Assembly: GCF_000935125.1 (NCBI RefSeq)
Contig: NZ_JRKI01000027.1
Coordinates: forward strand, 124,001-188,000
Origin: Streptomyces natalensis ATCC 27448
GTDB lineage: Bacteria; Actinomycetota; Actinomycetes; Streptomycetales; Streptomycetaceae
Reading direction: 5' to 3'
Length of the DNA: 64,000 nt
Below the pieces are notes generated by a model. That model was not told the origin of the DNA. It was given only the letters and a program-made list of their open reading frames with translations, and made no database searches. The first letter of the stretch is position 1; every line of letters starts with the position of its first letter. Below, in pieces: positions 37,343-46,481 of this stretch. A program made the position numbers and the translations under genes.

Positions 37343-37495
37343 GGAGCGCTGCCTTTCTTGTACGGACATCTCTTTGTGCGGGCGCGTCCTGCACCGGCGC
37401 CTCTTGTACGGGCGCTTCGTACCGGCGCCCCATGTACGGGCGTCGTGACGGCGCTGAAGAAGGGTGGGGGTGAGGCGGGGCCTGGAACGGCAATC

Positions 37496-37532
37496 GTCGC
37501 GGCCACCGTCCATCTGCGACGGTGGCCGCGAC
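37496..37532 (-). terminator. Perfect 15-bp hairpin between repeat protein and sortase genes
   Basis: GTCGCGGCCACCGTC (37496-37510), loop CATCTGC, GACGGTGGCCGCGAC (37518-37532). It lies 31 bases after the repeat-protein stop and 154 bases before the sortase start, so most transcripts should end here and the sortase needs its own promoter. Confidence 0.75.
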
Positions 37533-37562
37533 ACCACGGCTAACTGTGGGGGCGCAGCCGAA

Positions 37563-38492
37563 TCAGGCTGCGTTGTTCCCCCGCGCGTTGCGGCGGCGGA
37601 GCACATACACCCCGGCACCGAGACCGCCGAGCATCAGGACGGAGCCGGCGGCGAGGCCGCCTCCGGTGAGGGCCATACCGCCGCCACCGGTGTGGACGCC
37701 ACCGGACGGCTTCTTGGCGGTGCCGTTGTCACCGGCAGTGCCGTTGCCACCGGCGTTGCCGTGGTCGCCACCGTTGCCGTGGTCGCCACCGTTGTCGTGG
37801 TCACGGCCGTGGTCGTGGTCGCCACCGTGGCCACCGCCACCCCAGCCGCCACCGCCACCGCCGCCGTAGCCACCGCCGTGGTCACCACCGCGACCGGGGT
37901 CACCACCGTGGCCGTGGCCGTGGCCGTGGCCGTCGCCGTGACCGTCGCCGTGGCCGCGGCCCCAGCCGCCGCCGTCGCCACCGCCGCCCCAGTCCTTGGT
38001 GATGGCCCGGGACATGGCGCCGCCACCGGTCTTCATACCACCGGACGGCTTCTTGGCGGTGCCGTTGTCACCGGCAGTGCCGTTGTCACCGGCAGTGCCG
38101 TGGTCGCCACCGTTGCCGTGGTCGCCACCGTTGCCGTGGTCACGGCCGTGGTCGCCGCCCCAGCCGTGGCCGTGGTCACGGCCGTGGCCGCGGCCCCAAC
38201 CGTCGTCGCCACCTCCCCAGTCGTTGGTCAGTGCGCCGCCACCGGTCTTCATACCGCCGGACGGCTTCTTGGCGGTGCCGTTGTCACCGGCGGTGCCGTT
38301 GTCACCGGCGTTGCCGTGGTCGCCGCCCCAGCCGTGGCCGGGGTCACCGCCGTGACCCCGACCGTGGTCGTGGTCGCGGCTGCTGGATCCACCGTCGTCG
38401 CCAAACACGGTGATCGCCTGGGCAGCAGGAGTAGTGATGGCCAGGACCGCGGTAACGGCGGCCGAGGCAAACAGGGTGCGAGCAGTGCGCAT
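37563..38492 (-). CDS. Gly/His/Asp-rich repeat cell-wall protein, probable sortase substrate
   Basis: 309 residues from the ATG at 38492, with AAAGGA upstream. A Sec signal (LFASAAVTAVLAITTPAAQA) is followed by long GDHGNGGDHG-type low-complexity stretches. Three copies of GDNGTAKKPSGG(M/V) with (K/H)TGGG, about 80 residues apart, are DNA repeats around 37687, 38028 and 38242. The C-terminus has a hydrophobic helix (LAAGSVLMLGGLGAGVYVL) and an RRRNARG tail, as in wall-anchored proteins, but no LPXTG. The TGGGG just before the helix may be the sorting signal. The His/Asp richness could bind metal ions. Confidence 0.75.
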   Translation of the reverse strand: MRTARTLFASAAVTAVLAITTPAAQAITVFGDDGGSSSRDHDHGRGHGGDPGHGWGGDHGNAGDNGTAGDNGTAKKPSGGMKTGGGALTNDWGGGDDGWGRGHGRDHGHGWGGDHGRDHGNGGDHGNGGDHGTAGDNGTAGDNGTAKKPSGGMKTGGGAMSRAITKDWGGGGDGGGWGRGHGDGHGDGHGHGHGHGGDPGRGGDHGGGYGGGGGGGWGGGGHGGDHDHGRDHDNGGDHGNGGDHGNAGGNGTAGDNGTAKKPSGGVHTGGGGMALTGGGLAAGSVLMLGGLGAGVYVLRRRNARGNNAA

Positions 38493-39197
38493 GGAGACAG
38501 GTCCTTTCACATCGCTACTGCGAAGGCCGACACGTCATCGGCTCATCGGACCGCAATTGCGACGTGATCAACGTCAACCAGATGGCGCCTCGGCACCACC
38601 TGAGAAGGCCGCATTCGGGGTACTTCGTCCGCTCTTCGGGTGGCTTGGGCCGGATTTGTCACCCGTTCGATGGCGCGCCCCTACGGCGTGTCGCGGGTTC
38701 TACGGTGTAGCGGCCTGCACGGACGGCGTACACGGCGACCGAGGCCGCCATTTCGTCACGGAGCGTGAGTAACGGAAAGGGGTGAGGACGGGCCGTACGG
38801 CACCGGTGACGGCATGCGGGGGAAGGGTGCGGCGCCGGCGAGGGCGGTGGGCCGCGGGCGGGAGCGGACACGAGCCCGCGAGAGCTGGCGGGAGCGCACG
38901 AGAGCGGGCGGAATCCGGGCGCCGACGACGATTGCCCACCAACCTCCCTGCCTCCAGCCGCAGTTACCGCCGACGGCGCGATGCTTCCCCCTGAACCGGC
39001 TTGCCCCTCAAGAACATTCGCTACCTTCCCGGACACATCAGCACTCATCCGCTCAATGCCGCCCCGTGCCCCAGGAACACCATCTGGCTACATACGGAAC
39101 GTAGCTTTCGCCGCTGCGGATTGTGCACGGTGGAGCAGGCCCCGCTCCCCGGCCGCCTCTAGCCTCGCTGCAACATCACCAACGAGGGGCGGTACCG
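38493..39197. other. 705-bp gap between repeat protein and GNAT-AAA gene
   Basis: No supported gene. The left part should contain the promoter of the repeat protein. An inverted pair GCTAC (39087-39091) and GTAGC (39101-39105) lies 90-110 bases before the GNAT-AAA start and could be an operator. The remaining sequence is high-GC, with open frames only as composition artefacts. Confidence 0.5.
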
Positions 39198-40487
39198 GTG
39201 AACTGGCTCATCCACGACTACCGCGAGACGGATCTCGCCGCCGTGGTCCACCTCATCGACTCCACGGCCGAGCTCGGGCAGGAGTCGGTCTTCTCGCTGG
39301 CCGAGTGCATCAGCGCGCTCAGCTCACGGCAGCCCGCCGTGGTGGCCGTCCACCAGGGCGTGCCCATCGGTGCGGCGCTGGCCTGTGTAGCGGGTGAGCG
39401 GGGCTGGGTGATGCGGATCGCCATCTCGTCGGCCTGGCGTGGGCGGGGGCTGGCGAGTGCGCTTTTGGTGGAGCTGGAGCGGCGGCTGGTCGCCGCGCGG
39501 GTGAGCCGTATCGCGTACGTCCTGCCCGAGGAGGATCTTCTGGGCGAGGGCCTGCTCAACGCGGGCTATACGCGGCAGCCGGCCGTGGCCTACTTCGAGA
39601 AGGTCGAACCGCACCACGGCCCCGCGGCCAGCCTGCTGGAAGACCTCGGCGGACGGTTCCTGCCGGCCGATCTGTGGGCCAAGGTCGCCGGTATGGAGGC
39701 GGAGAAGGATCTGATCGAACGGCGTGTGGTGCTGCCGCTGGCGGAACCGGAGCGGGCCGCCCGGCACGGGGTACGGCCGCCGCGGGCGATTGCCCTGTTC
39801 GGTCCGCCGGGGACCGGGAAGACGACGTTCGCGCGGGGTATCGCGGCCAAACTGGGCTGGCCGTTCGTCGAGCTGCTGCCCTCCCGGCTGGCCGATGAGG
39901 GCAACCTCGCGGCGGCGCTGCGCAGCGCGTTCGCCCGTATCGCGGAGCTGGAGCGGGTGCTGGTCTTCATCGACGAGGTCGAGGAGATCGCCCCGGTGCG
40001 CGCGGAGCCGGCGCAGCCCGGCGGGCTGCACGGGGTGACCAACGAACTGCTCAAGCTGATACCCGGGTTCCGGGAGCGGGATGAGCGGCTGCTGGTGTGT
40101 GCGACCAACTCCATCCGTTCTCTCGACCCGGCCTTCCTGCGTCCCGGCCGCTTCGACTATCTGATCCCGATCGGCACGCCGGACACGGCGGCCCGTACGG
40201 CGATCTGGTCCCGCTACACGGACGGCCGCGCGGATGTGGATGTGGCGGCGCTGGTGGCGGCCAGCGAGCTGTTCACCCCGGCCGATATCGAGCATGCCGC
40301 CCGGGTCGCGGCGCAGGCTTCGTTCGAGCGGGACCTGGAGTCGATCGGACTCGGCGCGGGCGCGCAGGGGCGGTTGGGGGCGAGTACGGAGGACTATCTC
40401 GCCGCCATCGCCCAGTGCCGGCCGACGGTCACCCCGACGATGGTCGAGGAGTTCGCGGCGGATATCACTGCGCACGCTCGGTGTTGA
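39198..40487 (+). CDS. GNAT acetyltransferase fused to an AAA+ ATPase
   Basis: 429 residues from the GTG at 39198 (GAGGGG nine bases upstream). Residues 1-140 are a GNAT domain with the acetyl-CoA motif MRIAISSAWRGRGLASALLV (R-G-R-G-L-A). Residues ~185-400 are a classical AAA module: Walker A LFGPPGTGKTTFARG (~197), Walker B LVFIDEVEEIAP (~257), sensor 1 LLVCATNS, arginine fingers in LDPAFLRPGRFDYLIPIG, and a C-terminal lid FTPADIEHAARVAAQASF. The fusion suggests ATP-driven remodelling coupled to acetylation of a protein, but no substrate is evident. Gene order gives no further clue. Confidence 0.9.
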   Translation: MNWLIHDYRETDLAAVVHLIDSTAELGQESVFSLAECISALSSRQPAVVAVHQGVPIGAALACVAGERGWVMRIAISSAWRGRGLASALLVELERRLVAARVSRIAYVLPEEDLLGEGLLNAGYTRQPAVAYFEKVEPHHGPAASLLEDLGGRFLPADLWAKVAGMEAEKDLIERRVVLPLAEPERAARHGVRPPRAIALFGPPGTGKTTFARGIAAKLGWPFVELLPSRLADEGNLAAALRSAFARIAELERVLVFIDEVEEIAPVRAEPAQPGGLHGVTNELLKLIPGFRERDERLLVCATNSIRSLDPAFLRPGRFDYLIPIGTPDTAARTAIWSRYTDGRADVDVAALVAASELFTPADIEHAARVAAQASFERDLESIGLGAGAQGRLGASTEDYLAAIAQCRPTVTPTMVEEFAADITAHARC

Positions 40488-40637
40488 GGGAGCGGGGCAG
40501 CGGGCCGCCCTGACCGGCCCCGGATTTGGCATCCCCCGACAAATACGCTCCGGCGGTGAAACGGCCGACACCTCCTCCCCGTACAAGGCTGCATCGAACC
40601 CGCGCCAAGGGTTCCGCACCGAGGACAGGAGTGTCGT

Positions 40638-41393
40638 GTGTCCCGAAAGAGAAGAATCGGCCGGGGGAAAAAGATCGCCGTCTTCGCCAGCTCCGTGGCG
40701 CTGGCCGGCGGAATCGCGATCGTCGCGACGGGCACCGGCCACGCATCGGTCCTGTGCGACGGGCTGGCCACCGCGCTGAGCAACAACCAGAAGTTCATCG
40801 CCGCCCAAGAGGCCCACCCCGACGCCCAGTCGGCCGCCCGCATCGCCAACCGTGAGGCCGTGGTCGCCCAGATCCAGTCCCGGCAGAAGGCGGCCGGGTG
40901 CGACGGCGGCCAGGGCAACGACAACGCGGCACCGCCGCCCGCGTCCGCACCCCCGGCAGGCCAGGAGGGGACCTCGCCTCCGGCGGACCAGCAAGGCACC
41001 ACACCCCCGGCAGGCCGGCAAGGCACGACACCACCGGCAGACCAAGGGAGCACAACGCCTCCCGCCGACCCCGGCACCGCGTCTCCGCAGGACCCGCCCA
41101 CGGCCTCAGGCCCGCCGGGCGGAGACCCCGCACAGTCGGCCGGGGCGGACGTCGTCTGCGCCGGCTCGACGGTCACCCTCTCCGGCGAGGGCGGCCCCCC
41201 GGCGGCGTCGAGCAACCAATTCCCCACCGGAACCAAGCTGAAGGTAACCAATCTGGACAACAACAAGTCGACCACAGTGTCCGTCACTTCGGCGTCGGGG
41301 AGCTGTGCGCTGCTCAACAACGCCGCCTTCGAGCAGGTACGCGAGCCAGGAAAGTTCCTGATCCGCCACGCCCGGATCGAACGCGTCGGATAG
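40638..41393 (+). CDS. Secreted protein with Pro/Thr-rich linker and C-terminal beta domain (RlpA-like?)
   Basis: 251 residues from the GTG at 40638 with AGGAG upstream. Signal peptide (KIAVFASSVALAGGIAIVAT), a short helical domain with two cysteines (SVLCDGLATALSNN ... AAGCDGG), then a linker of PPADQQGTTPP-type repeats (~95-160). The last ~80 residues look like a small double-psi or cradle barrel (VVCAGSTVTLSGEGGP, TKLKVTNLDNNKSTTVSV) with two more cysteines. Extracytoplasmic; function unknown. The RlpA resemblance is a guess from strand pattern. Confidence 0.7.
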   Translation: MSRKRRIGRGKKIAVFASSVALAGGIAIVATGTGHASVLCDGLATALSNNQKFIAAQEAHPDAQSAARIANREAVVAQIQSRQKAAGCDGGQGNDNAAPPPASAPPAGQEGTSPPADQQGTTPPAGRQGTTPPADQGSTTPPADPGTASPQDPPTASGPPGGDPAQSAGADVVCAGSTVTLSGEGGPPAASSNQFPTGTKLKVTNLDNNKSTTVSVTSASGSCALLNNAAFEQVREPGKFLIRHARIERVG

Positions 41394-41621
41394 GCCGACC
41401 GACCTGGACCAGGCCGGAGCCACGAGTCTGGACGAGACCGGAACCACGAGTAGGGGGCCGCGCGCCACCCCACCCGCGCGGCCCCCCCGCTCCTCCACTC
41501 CCCAACTCCCCCACCCCCCTCTCCCCGGTCGATCCCACCCCCTCCGTACGGAGTACGCACAGCGCATCTCGCTCCGCCTACCGGACGATGCCCGTTTCAT
41601 CACCCCTGCATAGTCTGGCGC

Positions 41622-41659
41622 GGAGATCACGACACGATGTCGAGATCACGACGCGATAT
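41622..41659. repeat. 19-bp direct repeat in the P450 promoter region
   Basis: GAGATCACGAC occurs at 41623 and 41642 as part of two 19-bp units that differ at four to five positions. They sit between a TAGTCT -10-like sequence (41611) and the P450 start at 41672. Two same-face sites spaced by about two helical turns suit a dimeric regulator. Inference only. Confidence 0.5.
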
Positions 41660-41671
41660 GGGGGCAGGACC

Positions 41672-42925
41672 GTGGCGGAAACTCCGACAAAGCCGCAGGC
41701 GGCAGGGGTGGTCGAGCAGACACCGGGGATCGTCGACCTGGCCTCCTACGGAAAGGGCTTCGCCGCCGACCCCTATCCGTACTACGCCGAGCTGCGCGCC
41801 CAAGGTCCCGTACACCGTGTGCAGATACCCGAAGGTCCGGAGGCATGGCTGATCGTCGGCTACGACGCGGTCCGGGCGGCGCTGGCCGACGACCGGCTCA
41901 AGAAGGACTGGTGGGCCGCGGGGATGATGGACGAGAACGCCGAGGACTCCCCGCTGTTCAAACACATGCTGGATTCCGACCCGCCGCACCACACCCGGCT
42001 GCGGAAGCTGGTGGCCCGGGAGTTCACCTCCCGCCGCGTCGAGGCGCTGCGGCCGCGTGTCCAGGAGATCACCGACGAGCTGCTGGACGCGATGCTCGGC
42101 GTCCCCAACGGGCGCGCCGACCTGGTGGACGCGCTGGCGTTCCCGTTGCCCATGACCGTGATCTGCGAACTGATCGGTGTCCCCGACATGGACCGGTCCG
42201 CCTTTCGCGCATGGTCGAACGAGATCGTCGCGCCGACCGACCCGTTGGCCGTACAGGAGGCCATCAGGGCGATGACCGCATACCTCGTGGACCTGATCGA
42301 CCAGAAGCGCGGTGTGCCCGGCGATGACCTGCTCAGCGCCCTGATCCGGACGAGCGACGCGGACGGCGACCGGCTCTCCCGCGACGAACTCGTCGGAATG
42401 GCCTTCCTGCTCCTGGTGGCCGGCCACGAGACCACGGTCAGTCTGATCTCCAATGGGGTACGGGCCCTGCTCCAGCATCCGGACCAGCTGGCCGCCCTGC
42501 GGGCCGATGCCTCCCTCCTGGACAACGCCGTGGAGGAGATGCTGCGTTACGACGGTCCGGTGGAGACGGCCACTTGGCGCTTCGCCTCGGAGCCGGTCGA
42601 GATCGGCGGTACGGTCATACCCGCCAGGGAACCCGTACTGGTCGTCTTGGCCTCCGCCTCCCGCGACCCCGAGCGCTTCGCCGCCGCGGACGAGTTCGAC
42701 ATCACCCGCGAGCCCCGTGGCCATGTGGCCTTCGGGCACGGCATCCACTTCTGCCTCGGCGCCCCACTGGCACGCATGGAGGCCCGTATCGCCATCGGCT
42801 CCCTCTTGGACCGCTGCTCCGACCTTGTGCTCGACTGCCCCGCGGACGCCCTCACCTGGCGCCCCAGCATGCTCATCCGGGGCACGGAGCAGCTCCCGGT
42901 CCGCTGGGCGGATGACCAGACGTGA
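41672..42925 (+). CDS. Cytochrome P450 (CYP107-like)
   Basis: 417 residues from the GTG at 41672 (GGGGGCAGGA upstream). Motifs: I-helix LLLVAGHETTVSLISNG, K-helix ExxR in VEEMLRYDGPVE, and the haem loop FGHGIHFCLGAPLARMEARI with the cysteine ligand near residue 355. Length and motifs fit soluble bacterial P450s, which need a ferredoxin and reductase from elsewhere. No biosynthetic cluster surrounds it, so the substrate is open: xenobiotic or endogenous hydroxylation. The 42926-43255 stretch behind it holds nothing I can support. Confidence 0.93.
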   Translation: MAETPTKPQAAGVVEQTPGIVDLASYGKGFAADPYPYYAELRAQGPVHRVQIPEGPEAWLIVGYDAVRAALADDRLKKDWWAAGMMDENAEDSPLFKHMLDSDPPHHTRLRKLVAREFTSRRVEALRPRVQEITDELLDAMLGVPNGRADLVDALAFPLPMTVICELIGVPDMDRSAFRAWSNEIVAPTDPLAVQEAIRAMTAYLVDLIDQKRGVPGDDLLSALIRTSDADGDRLSRDELVGMAFLLLVAGHETTVSLISNGVRALLQHPDQLAALRADASLLDNAVEEMLRYDGPVETATWRFASEPVEIGGTVIPAREPVLVVLASASRDPERFAAADEFDITREPRGHVAFGHGIHFCLGAPLARMEARIAIGSLLDRCSDLVLDCPADALTWRPSMLIRGTEQLPVRWADDQT

Positions 42926-43255
42926 CCGTCAGGTGACCGCGTAGGTGACCATGTCAATGAGCGGGTAAATGTCCGTGTCCGGAGAGGTGTTGGGCCGCCG
43001 TGGCGCCGTCGTCCCCTGCCGCGGCTGCACCGAGGACGACGGCTTCACCTGGCAGCGGTACGAAGAGCGTCGTCTGACGGCCCGTATCGCGGAGCGGTCC
43101 GCCGAAGGGCGCGCCACCCTGGCGGCGCTGACCGCCGTCCGTCCGCAACCGCACCTCCTCCGCGGGAGCCGCAGCGCATACACCGCGGCGCAGGCCATTG
43201 GCCGGCGCAACCCCCACTCGCCCCGCGCGTCCCCGTCGCCCCGCCGTCCTTTCCC

Positions 43256-43372
43256 ATGGACAACGCCACCGTGGACGACGCCACCGTGGACGACGCCACC
43301 GTGTACAACGCCACGGTGAACAACGAGGCAGATCAACTTCCTCGGCACGGATGTGCGACAGTGGCGCGATGA
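43256..43372 (+). CDS. 38-residue small ORF with DDATV repeats, overlapping the racemase start
   Basis: ATG at 43256 opens a frame reading MDNATVDDATVDDATVYNAT and then VNNEADQLPRHGCATVAR. The TGA (43370-43372) overlaps the racemase ATG at 43369 (ATGA). The front half comes from a 15-bp tandem repeat (GTGGACGACGCCACC, ~2.5-4 copies, 43258-43320). No ribosome site is obvious. Translational coupling to the racemase is the only positional support; it may be chance in a repeat. Confidence 0.3.
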   Translation: MDNATVDDATVDDATVYNATVNNEADQLPRHGCATVAR

Positions 43373-44070
43373 GGACTATCGGGCTGCTCGGCGGCATGAG
43401 TTGGGAATCGACGGCGGAGTACTACCGGCTGCTGAACGAGCTGACGCGTGAGCGTCTGGGCGGTCTCCACTCGGCGCGGTGTGTGCTGTACTCCGTCGAC
43501 TTCGCCGAGATCGAACGGCTGCAGACCGAGGGGCGCTGGGACGTTGCGGCCGAGATATTGGCCCAGGCCGCCAAGGCCCTGGAGGCCGCGGGCGCGGACA
43601 TGCTGCTGATCTGCACCAACACCATGCACAAGGTCGCCGACGAAGTGGCCGCCGCGGTCTCCGTCCCGCTCCTGCATCTGGCCGACACCACCGCGAGCGC
43701 CGTACGGGCGCAGGGCCTGCGCCGTGTGGGGCTGCTGGGCACGGCCTTCACCATGGAACAGGATTTCTATCGGGGCCGGCTCACGGCCCAGGGCCTAGAC
43801 GTCCTGGTCCCCGATGGCTCCGGACGCAGGACCGTGCACCAGGTGATCTACGAGGAACTCTGCGTCGGGATCGTCCGCGAAGAGTCCCGCAGGGCCTACC
43901 AGGCCATCATCAAGGACCTGGTGGCCGCCGGCGCCGAGGGCATCGTGCTCGGCTGCACCGAGATCGAGCTGCTGATCAGCGAAGACGACAGCCCCGTCCC
44001 CGTCTTCCCGACCACCCGGCTCCACGCCGAAGCAGCGGTCGCCCGGGCGCTGACGGACGACGCGACCTGA
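43369..44070 (+). CDS. Aspartate/glutamate racemase family protein
   Basis: 233 residues. Starts MRTIGLLGGMSWESTAEYYR. The two catalytic cysteines are present, in LLICTNTMHKVADEV (~85) and IVLGCTEIELLI (~200), each followed by the usual Thr. It belongs to the YgeA/RacX branch that racemises aspartate or other amino acids without a cofactor. D-amino acids would feed the cell wall or signalling. The start is not preceded by a good ribosome site, so it may be read by coupling from the small ORF or from a leaderless message. Confidence 0.9.
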   Translation: MRTIGLLGGMSWESTAEYYRLLNELTRERLGGLHSARCVLYSVDFAEIERLQTEGRWDVAAEILAQAAKALEAAGADMLLICTNTMHKVADEVAAAVSVPLLHLADTTASAVRAQGLRRVGLLGTAFTMEQDFYRGRLTAQGLDVLVPDGSGRRTVHQVIYEELCVGIVREESRRAYQAIIKDLVAAGAEGIVLGCTEIELLISEDDSPVPVFPTTRLHAEAAVARALTDDAT

Positions 44071-44165
44071 AACCGGGCAGGGAGCCCCGGGCTCAGGAAA
44101 CACGTCGTCCGCGTGACAAATCCTTTCCGCGGTCCGGGGTTTGAAGTGAAGCCGGGTAGGCTGAC

Positions 44166-44486
44166 GTGGTGTCGCACACCGAGTTGGAACGACTTGCCAG
44201 GATCCGGATGCAGGTGACCGGAGAGACCCTGGAACGCGCCATGGCGGTACTCGAAGGACACATCACGGGGCCCGAGCAGCCGGATCCGACCGATCACGCC
44301 TGTGCCCCATCCGGTTCGGACGAATCCCCTGACTCCGACGCCCGGTCCGGTTCGGCTGCCTCCTCCCCCACCACCTCTTCCTCTGCGCCCGCCTCTCCCC
44401 CCGCATCTGCCGAGCCGGTCGCCGACCGGCCCACCGCCGAGGAATCACCACGGCCTCAGCGCCGCCCCCACCTGCGGAGCCTCTAG
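44166..44486 (+). CDS. Small protein with N-terminal helix and Ser/Pro-rich tail
   Basis: 106 residues starting with two GTG codons (44166, 44169). The conserved-looking N-terminus is SHTELERLARIRMQVTGETL then ERAMAVLEGH; the rest is a disordered Ser/Pro/Ala tail. A TAGGCT hexamer (44156-44161) lies 5-8 bases before the start, so the transcript may begin at the GTG itself (leaderless). Family not recognised. The 44487-44695 spacer shows nothing. Confidence 0.6.
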   Translation: MVSHTELERLARIRMQVTGETLERAMAVLEGHITGPEQPDPTDHACAPSGSDESPDSDARSGSAASSPTTSSSAPASPPASAEPVADRPTAEESPRPQRRPHLRSL

Positions 44487-44695
44487 GGCCAGGCCGAGGC
44501 CCTCCCCGTCCGAGCACCGCTCACAAGCGCACCACCGGCTGCACGCGCGCCTCCGCTCAACTCCACAAGCGCACCCCATGCCGCGCGGCCCACCCTCCCC
44601 GGACGCCTCACCGCTCCCTCTGGTCACCCCTCCCTCTGGCGTCGTACTACTGCCCCTAAGAGAGCGCCCCCGACACTCCCCACACTCTCCGGGCT

Positions 44696-44926
44696 CTACG
44701 GACACAGCGGCCGGGCCAGCAGCGGTGCCTGCGGCGCCTGGTGTCCGCCGCTGGCCAGCATGCGGACCTCGCCACGGTCGCTGATCTCCGCGCGTACGAT
44801 CCCCGATTCGTCTTCGTAGACCGGATACCCGCCCGCTCCCGCCATCTCGGTGCGCCGGACCACCACCACATCGTCCTCCACGGCGAGAGCCTGAAATACC
44901 AGCTCATAGCGTTCCGGGTAATCCAT
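44696..44926 (-). CDS. DUF6296-type small protein
   Basis: 76 residues from the ATG at 44926. Reads MDYPERYELVFQALAVEDDV with VVVRRTEMAGAGGYPVYEDE and a GIVRAEISDRGEVRMLASGG end, a compact beta-rich protein of the Streptomyces-restricted DUF6296 family. Function unknown. No signal peptide. Confidence 0.65.
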   Translation of the reverse strand: MDYPERYELVFQALAVEDDVVVVRRTEMAGAGGYPVYEDESGIVRAEISDRGEVRMLASGGHQAPQAPLLARPLCP

Positions 44927-45190
44927 CGCGGCCTCCCGAACTGAATCTGCCGCTACACCTCCGCCATTCCATCGTCACTCACCCGGGCCCGCGGCGCCTC
45001 AGGAGGGGCTGTCGCTGTGACGGCGGTCCACCGGCTCCGATCCACCGCCCACGAAGTTAAACCTGATCTTTGTCATCGAGATTTGGGATCAAGGTAGTTC
45101 CACGGGTTGATGGCGCGAGGCCGTCCCACCGCCAGAATCGAACCAACAAGATCGAACGCCCGTCATGGACCTCGAACTCACGGAGACACC

Positions 45191-46480
45191 ATGCCTGTTA
45201 CCCGCCCCACCCGCCGCACTGTGCGGCTCGCCGGGACCACCACTGCCGCCTTACTCGCGCTGACAGCACCGGCGGTCTCGACGGCCTCGGCCGTCCCGGC
45301 CCCCGCTACCCCGCTCACCACGACCGCCGCCACCGCACCCACCACCGACCGCGCCGGCCTCGACCGTGCGGCGCTCGACAGAACCCTGGAGGCATTCCAC
45401 GACGCAGGGATGTACGGCGCTTACTCTGCGGTGCGCGACGGCTCCGAGGAGTGGCAGGGAGCGGCAGGATGGGCCGACCTCGGCACCAAACGTCCCACCA
45501 CCCCAGAGATGCGTCACCGCATCGGCAGCATCACCAAGACGTTCACCTCGGTCGCCGTCCTACAGCAGGTGGGGAAGGGCCGCATCGCGCTGGACGCGCC
45601 CATAGGCCGCTATCTGCCCGACCTCATCCCGGGCAAGCGCGGCCGGACCATCACCGTACGCATGCTGCTCAACCACACCAGCGGTATCGGCGACTACGCC
45701 AACGCGATCTTCGCGACCCCGCAGAGCCTGGAAGACAACCGCTTCCATCAATTCGCCCCCGAGGCACTGGCCCGACTGGGCCTCAAGGCCCCGCCGTTGG
45801 GCAATCCGGGCGAGGCGCATCACTACTCCAACACCAACTACATCATCGCCGGACTTCTGCTACGGAAGATCACGGGCGAGTCCCCGGAGCGGTACATCAC
45901 CGACCACGTCATCCATAAGGCCGGGCTACGCCATACCTACTTCCCGGCTTCTGCCTACCTGACCGGCCCCCACGCCAAGATGTACGAAGCCGCCTACGGA
46001 GGCTTCAACCCGCCCCGCGACTTCAGCGTCTACAACCTGTCCTGGGCCGGGACGGCCGGTTCACTGGTCTCGACCATGCCCGATCTGAACCGCTTCTACC
46101 GCGCACTGCTCAGCGGCAAGCTCCTCGCCCCCGCAGAGCTGCGCCAAATGAAGACCACGGTGCCGATCGAAGGCACCACCGCGCGCTACGGCCTGGGCCT
46201 GCTCCGTACCGAACTGCCCTGCGGAGAATTCTGGGGACACAACGGTCTGGTGCTCGGCGCCATGACCTGGTCCTTCACCAGCACCGATGGCCGCCACCAG
46301 ATATCCCTCGGCTTCAACCTGACGCGCTACCAAAAACTCGACAGCAACGGCCGACCCAAGCCCAGCCCGATCGACGACGCCATGAACACACACATAGCGC
46401 AAGCCCTCTGCGGCACCCACGCCCACGCCCATCCGCAGCCGGAGGCATCGCGCATCCTCCCGCTGCCGAGCGCACCGTAG
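45191..46480 (+). CDS. Secreted serine hydrolase, beta-lactamase / D-Ala-D-Ala carboxypeptidase (S12) family
   Basis: 429 residues from the ATG at 45191 (GGAG five bases before). Signal peptide (TVRLAGTTTAALLALTAPAV, cleavage near ASA). Active-site motifs: S-x-x-K in IGSITKTFTSVA (~115), Y-S-N in EAHHYSNTNYIIAG (~215), and H-x-G in CGEFWGHNGLVLGAM (~345). Class C/S12 layout, as in Streptomyces R61 DD-peptidase, which trims peptidoglycan stem peptides and binds beta-lactams. Penicillinase activity cannot be inferred. A strong terminator follows the stop immediately. Confidence 0.92.
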   Translation: MPVTRPTRRTVRLAGTTTAALLALTAPAVSTASAVPAPATPLTTTAATAPTTDRAGLDRAALDRTLEAFHDAGMYGAYSAVRDGSEEWQGAAGWADLGTKRPTTPEMRHRIGSITKTFTSVAVLQQVGKGRIALDAPIGRYLPDLIPGKRGRTITVRMLLNHTSGIGDYANAIFATPQSLEDNRFHQFAPEALARLGLKAPPLGNPGEAHHYSNTNYIIAGLLLRKITGESPERYITDHVIHKAGLRHTYFPASAYLTGPHAKMYEAAYGGFNPPRDFSVYNLSWAGTAGSLVSTMPDLNRFYRALLSGKLLAPAELRQMKTTVPIEGTTARYGLGLLRTELPCGEFWGHNGLVLGAMTWSFTSTDGRHQISLGFNLTRYQKLDSNGRPKPSPIDDAMNTHIAQALCGTHAHAHPQPEASRILPLPSAP

Positions 46481-46481
46481 G

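Noticed and set aside
41672-44070. P450 plus racemase as part of a natural-product cluster
   Set aside because: No synthase, tailoring set or cluster regulator within the neighbourhood; the genes look like independent housekeeping or accessory units.
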